Under the pieces are notes generated by a model, which was not told the origin of the DNA, ran no database searches, and saw only the letters and a list, made by a program, of their open reading frames with translations. A DNA stretch of 64,000 bases from Fusobacterium ulcerans (GTDB taxonomy: Bacteria; Fusobacteriota; Fusobacteriia; Fusobacteriales; Fusobacteriaceae): contig NZ_CP028105.1 of the NCBI RefSeq assembly GCF_003019675.1, forward strand, positions 2,806,282-2,870,281, written 5' to 3'. The number at the start of each line of letters is the position of its first letter. Position 1 is the first letter of the stretch. Positions 50,345 through 57,487 of the stretch are shown one piece after another. The position numbers were made by a program, and so were the translations under genes.

Positions 50345-50723
50345 CGAAATTTTAAGAGTGGGATTTTCAACAAATGACGAGGTAATGTTAGAAGGGCACT
50401 TTGGACATTGTGAAAAATTTGCAATATACACTATTGAAAATGGAAAAGCTGTAAAAAAAGAAATCGCAGTAGCACCAGAACATGCACCAGGAGTATTCCC
50501 TAAATTTATAGCTGAGCAAAAAGTAAATGTAGTTATTACTGGAGGAATGGGTCAAAGAGCTATTGATATGTTAAAAGCTAATGGAACAGAAGTTATACTG
50601 GGAGCAAGTGGAAAAATAGAAGATATATTGAAAACATACCTTGAAGGAAATCTTGTTTCAAATGGAGCTGCTTGTGCACATCACCATCATGATCACCATG
50701 AGGAGCATAACTGCAAGCACTAA
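50337..50723 (+). CDS. NifX/NifB-type (dinitrogenase Fe-Mo cofactor biosynthesis-like) protein with His-rich tail (128 aa)
   Basis: A small RNase-H-like fold protein of the NifX/VnfX/NafY family: VGFSTNDEVMLEGHFGHCEKFAIYTIENG in pieces, VAPEHAPGVFPKFIAEQKVNVVITGGMGQRAIDMLKANG in pieces. Family members bind iron-sulfur or Fe-Mo cofactors, but there are no nitrogenase genes here. The tail CAHHHHDHHEEHNCKH is strongly metal-binding. Several Met codons lie near the start; GGAG at 50324 is best spaced for ATG 50337. Translationally coupled to DUF134. Confidence 0.9.
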   Translation: MSNEILRVGFSTNDEVMLEGHFGHCEKFAIYTIENGKAVKKEIAVAPEHAPGVFPKFIAEQKVNVVITGGMGQRAIDMLKANGTEVILGASGKIEDILKTYLEGNLVSNGAACAHHHHDHHEEHNCKH

Positions 50724-50763
50724 TATAATTATTTGAAATATCCAGAAAATAAAATAATTAATT

Positions 50764-50794
50764 AAGGCAGAGAATTTTTTCTCTGCCTTTTTTT
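50764..50794 (+). terminator. Terminator of the DUF134/NifX-like operon
   Basis: AAGGCAGAGAA pairs with TTCTCTGCCTT over a four-T loop, followed by TTTTT. Confidence 0.85.
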
Positions 50795-50961
50795 GCTTTA
50801 ACAAATAATAAAATTTCTTGAGAGAAATCTTTGCCTTTTTATTTATCTGTCATTCATTTTATTTTTGATCTCGTAGAGATTCTTAATCTTAAAGAATCTT
50901 TTAATTAAATATAGTATTTAAGGTATTTTTTATAAAGAAAATTAAAAAAATTTTAAAGGAG

Positions 50962-50990
50962 TTGCCTCAAATTATTTGAATATATACATT
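50962..50990 (+). promoter_or_regulatory. Weak promoter candidate for the lipoprotein gene
   Basis: TTGCCT (50962-50967), 17 bases, TACATT (50985-50990), 31 bases before the start codon. Confidence 0.4.
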
Positions 50991-51021
50991 AGAACGACTG
51001 TTCAAATTTAAGGAGGTAAAA

Positions 51022-51690
51022 ATGAAAAAAATATTTTTCTCAATGCTAGTTGTACTATTTACTGCTTGTGGAGGTGCCAAAGATATAACAGTGGACAAAC
51101 TTTCTTTTGAAAAGAAAAGTGACACTTTCTCATATAACATTACAGTTCCTCAAATAAAAGGAACTGGGAATAAAAATATAGAAGAATTAAATGAGGAATT
51201 GGCATCTGATGCAAAAGCTCTTATTGCTTCAATAGAAAAAGGAGAGGAAGATACACCTGAATTTTATGAGGAAGGATTTGAAACTTTTGATAACTCATTT
51301 GGAGTGACTTCTATACTTATGGGATCATATGGAATTTCTAAAGGAGATGCAAATGGTTATGGAGCATCTCAAAGTATCAATGTAAAAAACAAAGATGGAA
51401 AACTTATTACTTTTGATGATGTTTTCACAAAAGAGGGAGAAGCATATTTAAATGAGCAGTTAAATGCTATGGTTCAAGGTAATAGCGACAGAGTAGTTTT
51501 AAATTCAAATGGAGATAAAGTTACAGTATTCTTTGATGAGCCAGAAATAAATATCAGAAATGCCTCTATGTATTTTGAGCTTGATGATATATGTTTCCTA
51601 TTTGAAGAGTATGAATTATCACCAAAATCAGAAGGAAAACCTGTAATAAGATTCCCTAAAACAGAAATTCAAAGCTTCTTACAAAAATAG
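51022..51690 (+). CDS. Lipoprotein with DUF4163/DUF3298-like domains (222 aa)
   Basis: MKKIFFSMLVVLFTACGGAKD is a lipoprotein signal with lipobox LFTAC. The mature part has the layout of DUF4163 plus DUF3298 (RsiV/PdaC-like): YNITVPQIKGTGNKNIEELNEEL, a conserved YGISKGDANGYGASQSINVKNKDGKLITFDDVF in pieces, and a C-terminal strand pair FFDEPEINIRN. Family members are cell-envelope proteins, some binding lysozyme or peptidoglycan. Specific role unknown. AGGAGG precedes the ATG. Confidence 0.85.
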   Translation: MKKIFFSMLVVLFTACGGAKDITVDKLSFEKKSDTFSYNITVPQIKGTGNKNIEELNEELASDAKALIASIEKGEEDTPEFYEEGFETFDNSFGVTSILMGSYGISKGDANGYGASQSINVKNKDGKLITFDDVFTKEGEAYLNEQLNAMVQGNSDRVVLNSNGDKVTVFFDEPEINIRNASMYFELDDICFLFEEYELSPKSEGKPVIRFPKTEIQSFLQK

Positions 51691-51722
51691 ATATTATATA
51701 ATATTAACAAACTCTTATGAAA

Positions 51723-51791
51723 TAGGCACCTGCATTGTGGGTGCTTATTTCTTTTTTATAAATAAAAAAGCTGTAGAAATTTTTCTACAGC
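51723..51791. terminator. Two terminators between convergent genes
   Basis: AGGCACC/GGGTGCTT (51723-51747) followed by a T-rich run ends the plus-strand lipoprotein gene. GCTGTAGAAA/TTTCTACAGC (51770-51791), read on the minus strand into TTTTTTATT, ends ssb. Confidence 0.75.
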
Positions 51792-51811
51792 CTAAATTAC
51801 CTTATACAAAA

Positions 51812-52240
51812 CTAGAATGGAAACTCATCGTCATCATCAAAAGGAACATCCTCTGCTTCTTTTACAGATGGCTTAGGAGCTGATGCAGGAGCAGCTGCTG
51901 CATAGTCATGAGGCTCATAACCAGCAGAATCTCCAGAACCTTTAGCTTCTAGGAATTCAATATTTTCAACAAGTACATCATAGCTTGTTCTTTTTTCTCC
52001 GTTTGCTTCATATCTATTCATTTGAAGTCTTCCATTAACTCCAACTTTTCTACCTTTTCTTAAATACTCACCTATAAGTTCAGCAGTTTTTCCAAAAGCT
52101 ACACAGTTGATAAAATCAGCTTCACCTTTTTGGAATGGTCTATCTACTGCAAGTGAAAATCTAGAATAAGCTTTCCCGCTTTGTCCAAATTTTAATTCAG
52201 GATCTCTAGTTAATCTTCCAGTTAAAACAACTAAGTTCAT
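51812..52240 (-). CDS. ssb: Single-stranded DNA-binding protein (142 aa)
   Basis: An OB-fold SSB: MNLVVLTGRLTRDPELKFGQSGKAYSRFSLAVDR in pieces, FINCVAFGKTAELIGEYLRKGRKVGVNGRLQMNRYE in pieces. The C-terminal tail ends DVPFDDDDEFPF, the acidic peptide that recruits repair proteins. Length is slightly short but normal for anaerobic Firmicute-type SSB. AGGAGG lies upstream of the ATG. A promoter is at 52277-52305. It is not flanked by rpsF/rpsR, so this may be a second SSB paralogue or simply a rearranged locus. Confidence 0.95.
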   Translation of the reverse strand: MNLVVLTGRLTRDPELKFGQSGKAYSRFSLAVDRPFQKGEADFINCVAFGKTAELIGEYLRKGRKVGVNGRLQMNRYEANGEKRTSYDVLVENIEFLEAKGSGDSAGYEPHDYAAAAPASAPKPSVKEAEDVPFDDDDEFPF

Positions 52241-52276
52241 TTAATAACCTCCTAATATTTTTACCTATATGATATA

Positions 52277-52305
52277 ATTATATCAGAAAAGTGCTCTAAA
52301 AACAA
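52277..52305 (-). promoter_or_regulatory. Promoter of ssb (minus strand)
   Basis: On the minus strand TTGTTT (complement of 52300-52305), 17 bases, TATAAT (complement of 52277-52282) with TGA before it. The -10 lies in a perfect 16-bp palindrome TGATATAATTATATCA (52270-52285). Confidence 0.6.
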
Positions 52306-52548
52306 TTTGATATTTAAATAAGTTTTTACGACTGGCAACAAAAAAAATAAAAAAAATTCAGTCTTAATTTTTCAGCTTTATAGATAAAAAATAATGAAAT
52401 GTCCATTTTATTGAGGTTTAGAACAAAAAAATAAAAGGAAATTTCATTTTTTTATGAATACCTAAAGTGTAAAACGTGAAGAAAGATTTTGATAGGAAGC
52501 AGGCGTACCTGTTTTAAATAATTTTAATTACAAAAAGGAGTGGGCATA
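52306..52548 (+). other. Intergenic leader of the first HU-like gene with an orphan terminator-like hairpin
   Basis: AATGAAAT-G-TCC (52393-52403) pairs with GGA-A-ATTTCATT (ending 52448) across about 33 bases and runs into TTTTT. No plus-strand gene lies upstream to terminate. It may be an attenuator in the HU-like leader or the end of a small RNA. A CAGG-CGTA-CCTG dyad lies at 52500-52511. Confidence 0.45.
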
Positions 52549-52842
52549 ATGACAGAAAAAGAATTTTTGACTTTATATCAAAAAAAGAGAGGATTAAAAA
52601 GTTTAAACGAAGCTAAAGAGAAAGTAAATATGTTCTGGGATACATTATTTGAAGCATTGGAAGAAAATGAATCAGTAAGTTTTAGAGGATGGGGAGTATT
52701 TGAAAAGAAAGTAGTTCCAGCTAGAAGAATAATGAATATAAACACTAAAAAAATTCAATATTCAACACCTAGAAAAACAGTTAGATTCAGAACAGGAAGC
52801 AATCTTTCTTTGAGGATCAATGAAGAAAAGAAAGTAGACTAG
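52549..52842 (+). CDS. HU/IHF-like DNA-binding protein, copy 1 (97 aa)
   Basis: A histone-like protein of the HU/IHF superfamily, divergent. MTEKEFLTLYQKKRGLKSLNEAKEKVNMFWDTLFEALEEN (in pieces) is the helical N-terminus, VSFRGWGVFEKKVVPARR the first beta strands, and TPRKTVRFRTGSNLSLRIN the C-terminal part after the DNA-binding arm. The canonical NPxTG arm tip is not preserved. An upstream GTG (52540) is rejected because AAGGAG at 52535 fits ATG 52549. It is followed by a terminator, then two more HU-like genes. Confidence 0.85.
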   Translation: MTEKEFLTLYQKKRGLKSLNEAKEKVNMFWDTLFEALEENESVSFRGWGVFEKKVVPARRIMNINTKKIQYSTPRKTVRFRTGSNLSLRINEEKKVD

Positions 52843-52850
52843 CAGAAATA

Positions 52851-52881
52851 AAAACAGGGCATACTAAAGCCCTGTTTTTTT
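52851..52881 (+). terminator. Terminator after HU-like copy 1
   Basis: AAAACAGGGC (52851-52860) pairs with GCCCTGTTTT (52869-52878), followed by TTT. Confidence 0.8.
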
Positions 52882-52921
52882 CTATCAAAGAAATAAAATA
52901 AACTATTTTTATCTTGTCTTA

Positions 52922-52950
52922 TTGACAAAAAACCATTAAGGTGCTAGAAT
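52922..52950 (+). promoter_or_regulatory. Strong promoter of HU-like copies 2 and 3
   Basis: TTGACA (52922-52927), 17 bases, TAGAAT (52945-52950) preceded by TGC (extended -10). Confidence 0.75.
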
Positions 52951-52993
52951 TTGGTATTAAAATTCTTTAATTCTAAATTTTAGGAGGAAAAAT

Positions 52994-53293
52994 ATGAAGG
53001 AAGCAGATTTTATAAAATTATATAAGAAAAGAAGCGGAGATAAAGATAAAAAAATTGTAAAAGAAAAAATTGACAGATTTTGGGAAATGCTTTTTAAGGC
53101 ATTAGAAGAAGAGAAAAAAGTAAAATTTAAAGACTGGGGAGTATTTGAAACTAGAGAAATGAAAGGAAGAAAAATAATAGTTCCTGTTTCAACAGAAGCG
53201 ATATATACAGAACCTAAAAAGACAATAAAATTCAGAGCCGGAAAAGGACTTCTAGATCTTATAAATAATGAAAGTGGTGATGATAATGAATAA
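52994..53293 (+). CDS. HU/IHF-like DNA-binding protein, copy 2 (99 aa)
   Basis: Similar in layout to copy 1: MKEADFIKLYKKRSGDKDKKIVKEKIDRFWEMLFKALEEEKK in pieces, VKFKDWGVFETREMKGRKI, then TEPKKTIKFRAGKGLLDLIN. It shares the GVFE and KKTxKFRxG landmarks with copy 1, showing duplication and divergence. AGGAGG precedes the ATG. Its stop overlaps the start of copy 3 by eight bases (ATGAATAA), so the two are made together and may form a heterodimer. Confidence 0.85.
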   Translation: MKEADFIKLYKKRSGDKDKKIVKEKIDRFWEMLFKALEEEKKVKFKDWGVFETREMKGRKIIVPVSTEAIYTEPKKTIKFRAGKGLLDLINNESGDDNE

Positions 53294-53558
53294 GAGTCAA
53301 TTAGCTGAATTATACAGAAGAGAAACTGATGGAGAAATAAGTAAACTAAAAGCTTTAAAAGAGATTGATGATTTTATGGAAACATTAAATGAAGCTTTGA
53401 TGACAGATGGAAAAGTAAAGTTTCACGAAAAGGCAACATTTGAAGTGTTGGAAAGAAAGCCAAGAGTGATATCAAACCCTGCTACAAGAGAGCGTTTAGA
53501 AATCTTTCCTAAGAAAACAGTAAAATTTAAGCTTTCTAAGATAGTAAAAGTTGACTAG
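53286..53558 (+). CDS. HU/IHF-like DNA-binding protein, copy 3 (90 aa)
   Basis: The most divergent of the three: MNKSQLAELYRRETDGEISKLKALKEIDDFMETLNEAL in pieces, VKFHEKATFEVLERKPRV, then NPATRERLEIFPKKTVKFKLSKIV. This copy retains NPATRE near the arm, closest to the canonical NPxTG. The open frame extends to 53268, but GGTGAT supports ATG 53286. Coupled to copy 2; ends at the terminator at 53577. Confidence 0.82.
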   Translation: MNKSQLAELYRRETDGEISKLKALKEIDDFMETLNEALMTDGKVKFHEKATFEVLERKPRVISNPATRERLEIFPKKTVKFKLSKIVKVD

Positions 53559-53576
53559 GAATTATTTTAATGATCT

Positions 53577-53627
53577 AAGGTACACCAAAGTTATTGGAAA
53601 AACAATATCTCAGGGTGTACTTTTTTT
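53577..53627 (+). terminator. Terminator with GTACACC stem
   Basis: AAG-G-TACACC (53577-53586) pairs with GGTGTACTT (53614-53622), followed by TTTTT. Inner pairing TTATTG/CAATA. Same family as 9563 and 48352. Confidence 0.7.
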
Positions 53628-53779
53628 ATGTCAAAAATTTTAAATATTAATGAGAATGTTTGAAAAATTTCAAAAGATAATTATTTTTTATTTCAAATAT
53701 AATATTTGCAGGTATTCTAAAATTTTAAAAATATAAAAATGCCCCAAAATTTTATATAAGACTTTGTGTATATTTATGA

Positions 53780-53785
53780 TATAAT
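53780..53785 (+). promoter_or_regulatory. Extended -10 of the polA transcript
   Basis: TGA then TATAAT (53780-53785), 38 bases before the start codon. The -35 (TAAGAC, 53757-53762) is poor, as is usual for extended -10 promoters. Confidence 0.45.
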
Positions 53786-53823
53786 ATGAGATGGAAAATA
53801 AATAGACCTATGGAGGAGAAAAA

Positions 53824-56550
53824 ATGAAGAAAGCTGTACTTTTAGACGTAAGTGCAATAATGTATAGAGCATATTTTGCCAACATGAATTTTAGAACTAA
53901 AAACGAACCTACAGGAGCAGTATATGGTTTTACTAATACACTTTTAAGTATTATAAAAGAATTCTCCCCTGATTATATAGGAGCGGCTTTTGATGTGAAG
54001 AGAGCTTCGCTGAAAAGAAGTGAGATATACAGTGAGTATAAAGCTCAAAGAGATGCAGTACCTGAGGATCTTCTATTACAGATACCAAGAATAGAAGAAC
54101 TATTAGATGGGTTTAATATAAATAGATTTAAAATAGAAGGATATGAAGCTGATGATGTAATGGGAACACTTTCTCAAAAGCTTTCAAAAGAAGGAATAGA
54201 AGTAATTGTAGTAACAGGAGATAAGGACTTAGCTCAAATACTTGATAAAAATGTCAAAATTGCTCTTCTTGGAAAAGGAGAGGGCGGAGATAAATTTAAA
54301 ATATTAGAAACAGATGAAGATGTTGTAGAATATCTGGGAGTAACTTCTAAAATGATTCCAGATTTTTTTGGACTGATTGGAGATTCTAGTGATGGAATAC
54401 CGGGAGTTAGAAAAATTGGACCTAAAAAAGCTGCCCCTATGCTTGAAAAATATGGAGATTTAGAAGGTGTTTATGAAAATATAGATAAACTGACTGAAAT
54501 TCCCGGAATAGGAAAATCTCTTATAGCAAATATGATAGAAGATAAAGATATAGCTTTTATGAGTAGAAAGCTTGCTACTATAGAAAAAGATATTCCAATA
54601 GACTGTACAATAGATGATCTGAAATATTCAGTAGATAATAAAAAACTTTTAGATTTGTTTAAAACTCTTGAATTTAGAGTGCTTGTAAAGAAAATGGGAC
54701 TGGAATCAGCTCCAGCAGCAGCAGAAAAAGCTCCTGAATCTGCAAATACAAATCTTCAAATGGGATTATTCTCAACTGCTCCTGTACAGGAAAATGAGCC
54801 AGCAGCAGTAATAACAAAAGATAGAAACTTTACAGTAGTAGATGATGAAGAAAAATTTAAGCAATTCAGTGATAAATTAGCAGGAGAGAAGAGATTAGCT
54901 TTCTTTTATTCAGGAACAGGATTTGCTGTAAGTTCTCTAAAAGATGATTTTTATCTTCCTCTAGGACATACACCATTGTTTCATAAAAATCTTGATTTTA
55001 ATAAAATAAAGGAATTCTTCAGAAATTCTGATTCTAAATTTATAACATATAATTTCAAACCTCTGCTGAATGAGGGAGTAGAAATAAAAAATATGGATGT
55101 AGATTTGATGATAGCATATCACTTGATATCTTCTCAAACTAAAGAGGGAGTAGAGATACCTCTTGAACAGCTGTCTGGAATAGATATTGCTCCATATTCA
55201 GAAAAATTTGGAAAAGAGGCTCCGGGAAACCTTTCAACTGAAGAATATGGGAAATTTCTTACAGAAAGAAGTAAGGGAATAATGGAAACTTATGGTATAG
55301 CAATGGAAGAGATCAAAGGAAAAGATCTGCTTGAAGTTCTTGAAAAAACAGAAATGCCTCTTATCAAAGTTCTTTCTGCAATGGAGAGAAAAGGGATAAA
55401 AATTGATCCTGTTTACTTTGCTAAATATGAAAAAGAACTTGAAATATTGTTAAGTGATCTTCAAAAGAAAATATTTGAAATAGCAGGAGAAGAGTTTAAT
55501 CTAAATTCACCTAAACAATTAGCTGAAGTATTGTTCTTTAAATTGAATTTAGACCCTGTAAAGAAAACTAAAACAGGGCTTTCTACTGATGAAGAAGTAT
55601 TGGAAAAATTAAAAAGTGATGGAGTGGAAATAGCTTCATATATACTTGAATATAGAAAATATGCAAAATTAAAAAATACATATGTAGATGCTCTTCCTAA
55701 ATTAGTAGACAGCAAGGATAGACTTCATACTACATTTAATCAGATAGGAACTACTACTGGAAGACTTTCATCTTCTAACCCTAATCTTCAAAATATTCCT
55801 GTAAAAACAGATGAAGGAATGAAAATAAGACAGGGATTTATAGCAGATAGTGGAAATGTTCTTATGGGAATAGACTATTCACAGATTGAACTTAGAGTTT
55901 TGGCAGAGCTGTCAAAAGATGAAAATCTGATAGCTGCTTACAAAAATAATGAAGACCTTCATAGAGTAACAGCGAAAAAAATCTTTGAACTGGGAGAAGG
56001 GGAAGAAGTAAGCCGTGAGCAGAGAATTATTGCCAAGACAATAAACTTCAGTATAATATATGGAAAAACTGCTTTTGGATTGTCTAAAGAACTGGGAATA
56101 CCTCAAAAAGAGGCTACAGACTATATCAATAGATATTTTGAACAGTATCCTAGAGTTAAGGATTTTGAAAGATCAATAATTGATTATGCTGAAAAGAATG
56201 GATATACAGAAACTTATTTTGGAAGAAGAAGAATAATAGAAGGAATAATTTCAAAGAATAAGAATATAAAAAATCAGGCTGAAAGAATGGCAGTAAATAG
56301 TGTAATACAGGGAACTGCTGCTGAAATACTAAAAAAAGTTATGATAGAAATATTTAAAGTTATAGACGGCAAAGAGGATATATCTCTTCTTTTACAAGTA
56401 CATGATGAACTTATATTTGAAATAAAAGAGGAAAAAGTAGAAGAGTACAGAACAATAATAGAAAATATCATGAGAAATTCTGTTAAATTTAACGATGTAG
56501 TTCTTGATATAAATACTAATATTGGTAAAAACTGGGCAGAAACAAAATAA
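53824..56550 (+). CDS. polA: DNA polymerase I (908 aa)
   Basis: Residues 1 to about 290 are the 5'-3' nuclease: AYFANMNFRTKNEPTGAVYGF, EGYEADDVMGTLSQK, VVTGDKDLAQI, GDSSDGIPGVRKIGPKKAA in pieces. The middle domain (about 320-500) has lost the 3'-5' exonuclease acidic motif (AFFYSGTGFAV where DxExD is expected), so proofreading is unlikely. The polymerase is intact: DYSQIELRVLAELS near 683, KTINFSIIYGKTAFGLSKEL near 740, and VHDELIFEI near 860. It begins a run of housekeeping genes with whiA 27 bases downstream. Confidence 0.97.
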   Translation: MKKAVLLDVSAIMYRAYFANMNFRTKNEPTGAVYGFTNTLLSIIKEFSPDYIGAAFDVKRASLKRSEIYSEYKAQRDAVPEDLLLQIPRIEELLDGFNINRFKIEGYEADDVMGTLSQKLSKEGIEVIVVTGDKDLAQILDKNVKIALLGKGEGGDKFKILETDEDVVEYLGVTSKMIPDFFGLIGDSSDGIPGVRKIGPKKAAPMLEKYGDLEGVYENIDKLTEIPGIGKSLIANMIEDKDIAFMSRKLATIEKDIPIDCTIDDLKYSVDNKKLLDLFKTLEFRVLVKKMGLESAPAAAEKAPESANTNLQMGLFSTAPVQENEPAAVITKDRNFTVVDDEEKFKQFSDKLAGEKRLAFFYSGTGFAVSSLKDDFYLPLGHTPLFHKNLDFNKIKEFFRNSDSKFITYNFKPLLNEGVEIKNMDVDLMIAYHLISSQTKEGVEIPLEQLSGIDIAPYSEKFGKEAPGNLSTEEYGKFLTERSKGIMETYGIAMEEIKGKDLLEVLEKTEMPLIKVLSAMERKGIKIDPVYFAKYEKELEILLSDLQKKIFEIAGEEFNLNSPKQLAEVLFFKLNLDPVKKTKTGLSTDEEVLEKLKSDGVEIASYILEYRKYAKLKNTYVDALPKLVDSKDRLHTTFNQIGTTTGRLSSSNPNLQNIPVKTDEGMKIRQGFIADSGNVLMGIDYSQIELRVLAELSKDENLIAAYKNNEDLHRVTAKKIFELGEGEEVSREQRIIAKTINFSIIYGKTAFGLSKELGIPQKEATDYINRYFEQYPRVKDFERSIIDYAEKNGYTETYFGRRRIIEGIISKNKNIKNQAERMAVNSVIQGTAAEILKKVMIEIFKVIDGKEDISLLLQVHDELIFEIKEEKVEEYRTIIENIMRNSVKFNDVVLDINTNIGKNWAETK

Positions 56551-56577
56551 TTAAAATCAACAGGGGGGAGAGCAGAA

Positions 56578-57474
56578 ATGTCTTATACCTTTAAAGTAAA
56601 GCAGGAGATATTAACAAATGAGATGGTCACTGAGATAGAAAAAACAGCTGAACTATCTGCTGTCCTGCTTAGTAAGAACGCATTAGGAAAAGATAAAGTT
56701 GAACTTAAACTTGAAAATCTTCCTTTAGCAAAGAGAGTATATAAGATACTTAAAGAAATAACCGATCTTACTATTGGAATAAAATATCTTACAAGCAGAA
56801 GACTTGGAGAACACAATGTATATGTTATAACTGTGCAGAAGCAAAGAGGATACAGAGATTTTGTAAATAAGATGAATATATCTACAGGGGTGATATCAGC
56901 CAGTGAAGACATACTTAAAGGTTTTATAAAAGGTATGTTTTTAGCATGTGGATATATAAAAGATCCAGTGAAAGAATATGCTTTAGATTTTTTCATAGAT
57001 AATGAAGAAGCAGCAGAGAAACTTTATGAACTTCTTCAGGAAAAAGGGAAAAAAGTATTTAAGACTAAAAAGAGAAATAAACCTCTTGTATATCTTAGAA
57101 ATTCAGAAGATATAATGGATGTAATGGTAATGATAGGTACGATACAGGCTTTCTTTAAATATGAAGAGACTACGATGATAAAAGATTTGAAAAATAAAAC
57201 TATCAGAGAGATGAACTGGGAAGTTGCCAATGAAACTAAAACATTAAATACTGGTAATAATCAAATAAAAATGATAAATTATATAGGAAAAGTACTCGGT
57301 CTGAATACCTTGAGTCCTGTGTTGGAAGAAGTAGCATTTTTAAGATTACAGAATCCTGAAAGTTCTCTTCAAGAAATAGCTGAAATGATTGGTATATCAA
57401 AATCAGGAGTAAGAAACAGATTTAGAAGAATAGAAGAAATTTACAACAATCTTTTAGAGGAAGAAAGAGAATAG
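56578..57474 (+). CDS. whiA: WhiA-family DNA-binding protein (298 aa)
   Basis: WhiA (DUF199) has an N-terminal LAGLIDADG-like domain and a C-terminal helix-turn-helix. MSYTFKVKQEILTNE is the classic start, GFIKGMFLACGYIKDPVKEYALDFF in pieces is the central conserved motif, and LQEIAEMIGISKSGVRNRFRRIEEI is the C-terminal DNA-binding element in pieces. In Gram-positives it links cell division and chromosome segregation; here it sits apart from its usual yvcJ-yvcK partners, between polA and ribF. GGGGGGAG precedes the ATG. Confidence 0.92.
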   Translation: MSYTFKVKQEILTNEMVTEIEKTAELSAVLLSKNALGKDKVELKLENLPLAKRVYKILKEITDLTIGIKYLTSRRLGEHNVYVITVQKQRGYRDFVNKMNISTGVISASEDILKGFIKGMFLACGYIKDPVKEYALDFFIDNEEAAEKLYELLQEKGKKVFKTKKRNKPLVYLRNSEDIMDVMVMIGTIQAFFKYEETTMIKDLKNKTIREMNWEVANETKTLNTGNNQIKMINYIGKVLGLNTLSPVLEEVAFLRLQNPESSLQEIAEMIGISKSGVRNRFRRIEEIYNNLLEEERE

Positions 57475-57487
57475 GGGAATAAGCAAT

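Larger units (their letters stand above)
50724..51021 (+). other. Intergenic region
   Basis: This gap holds the terminator at 50764-50794, an inverted repeat GATTCTT/AAGAATC (50878-50898) followed by a weak T-rich run, and the promoter at 50962-50990. No ORF with a ribosome site is seen. Confidence 0.55.
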
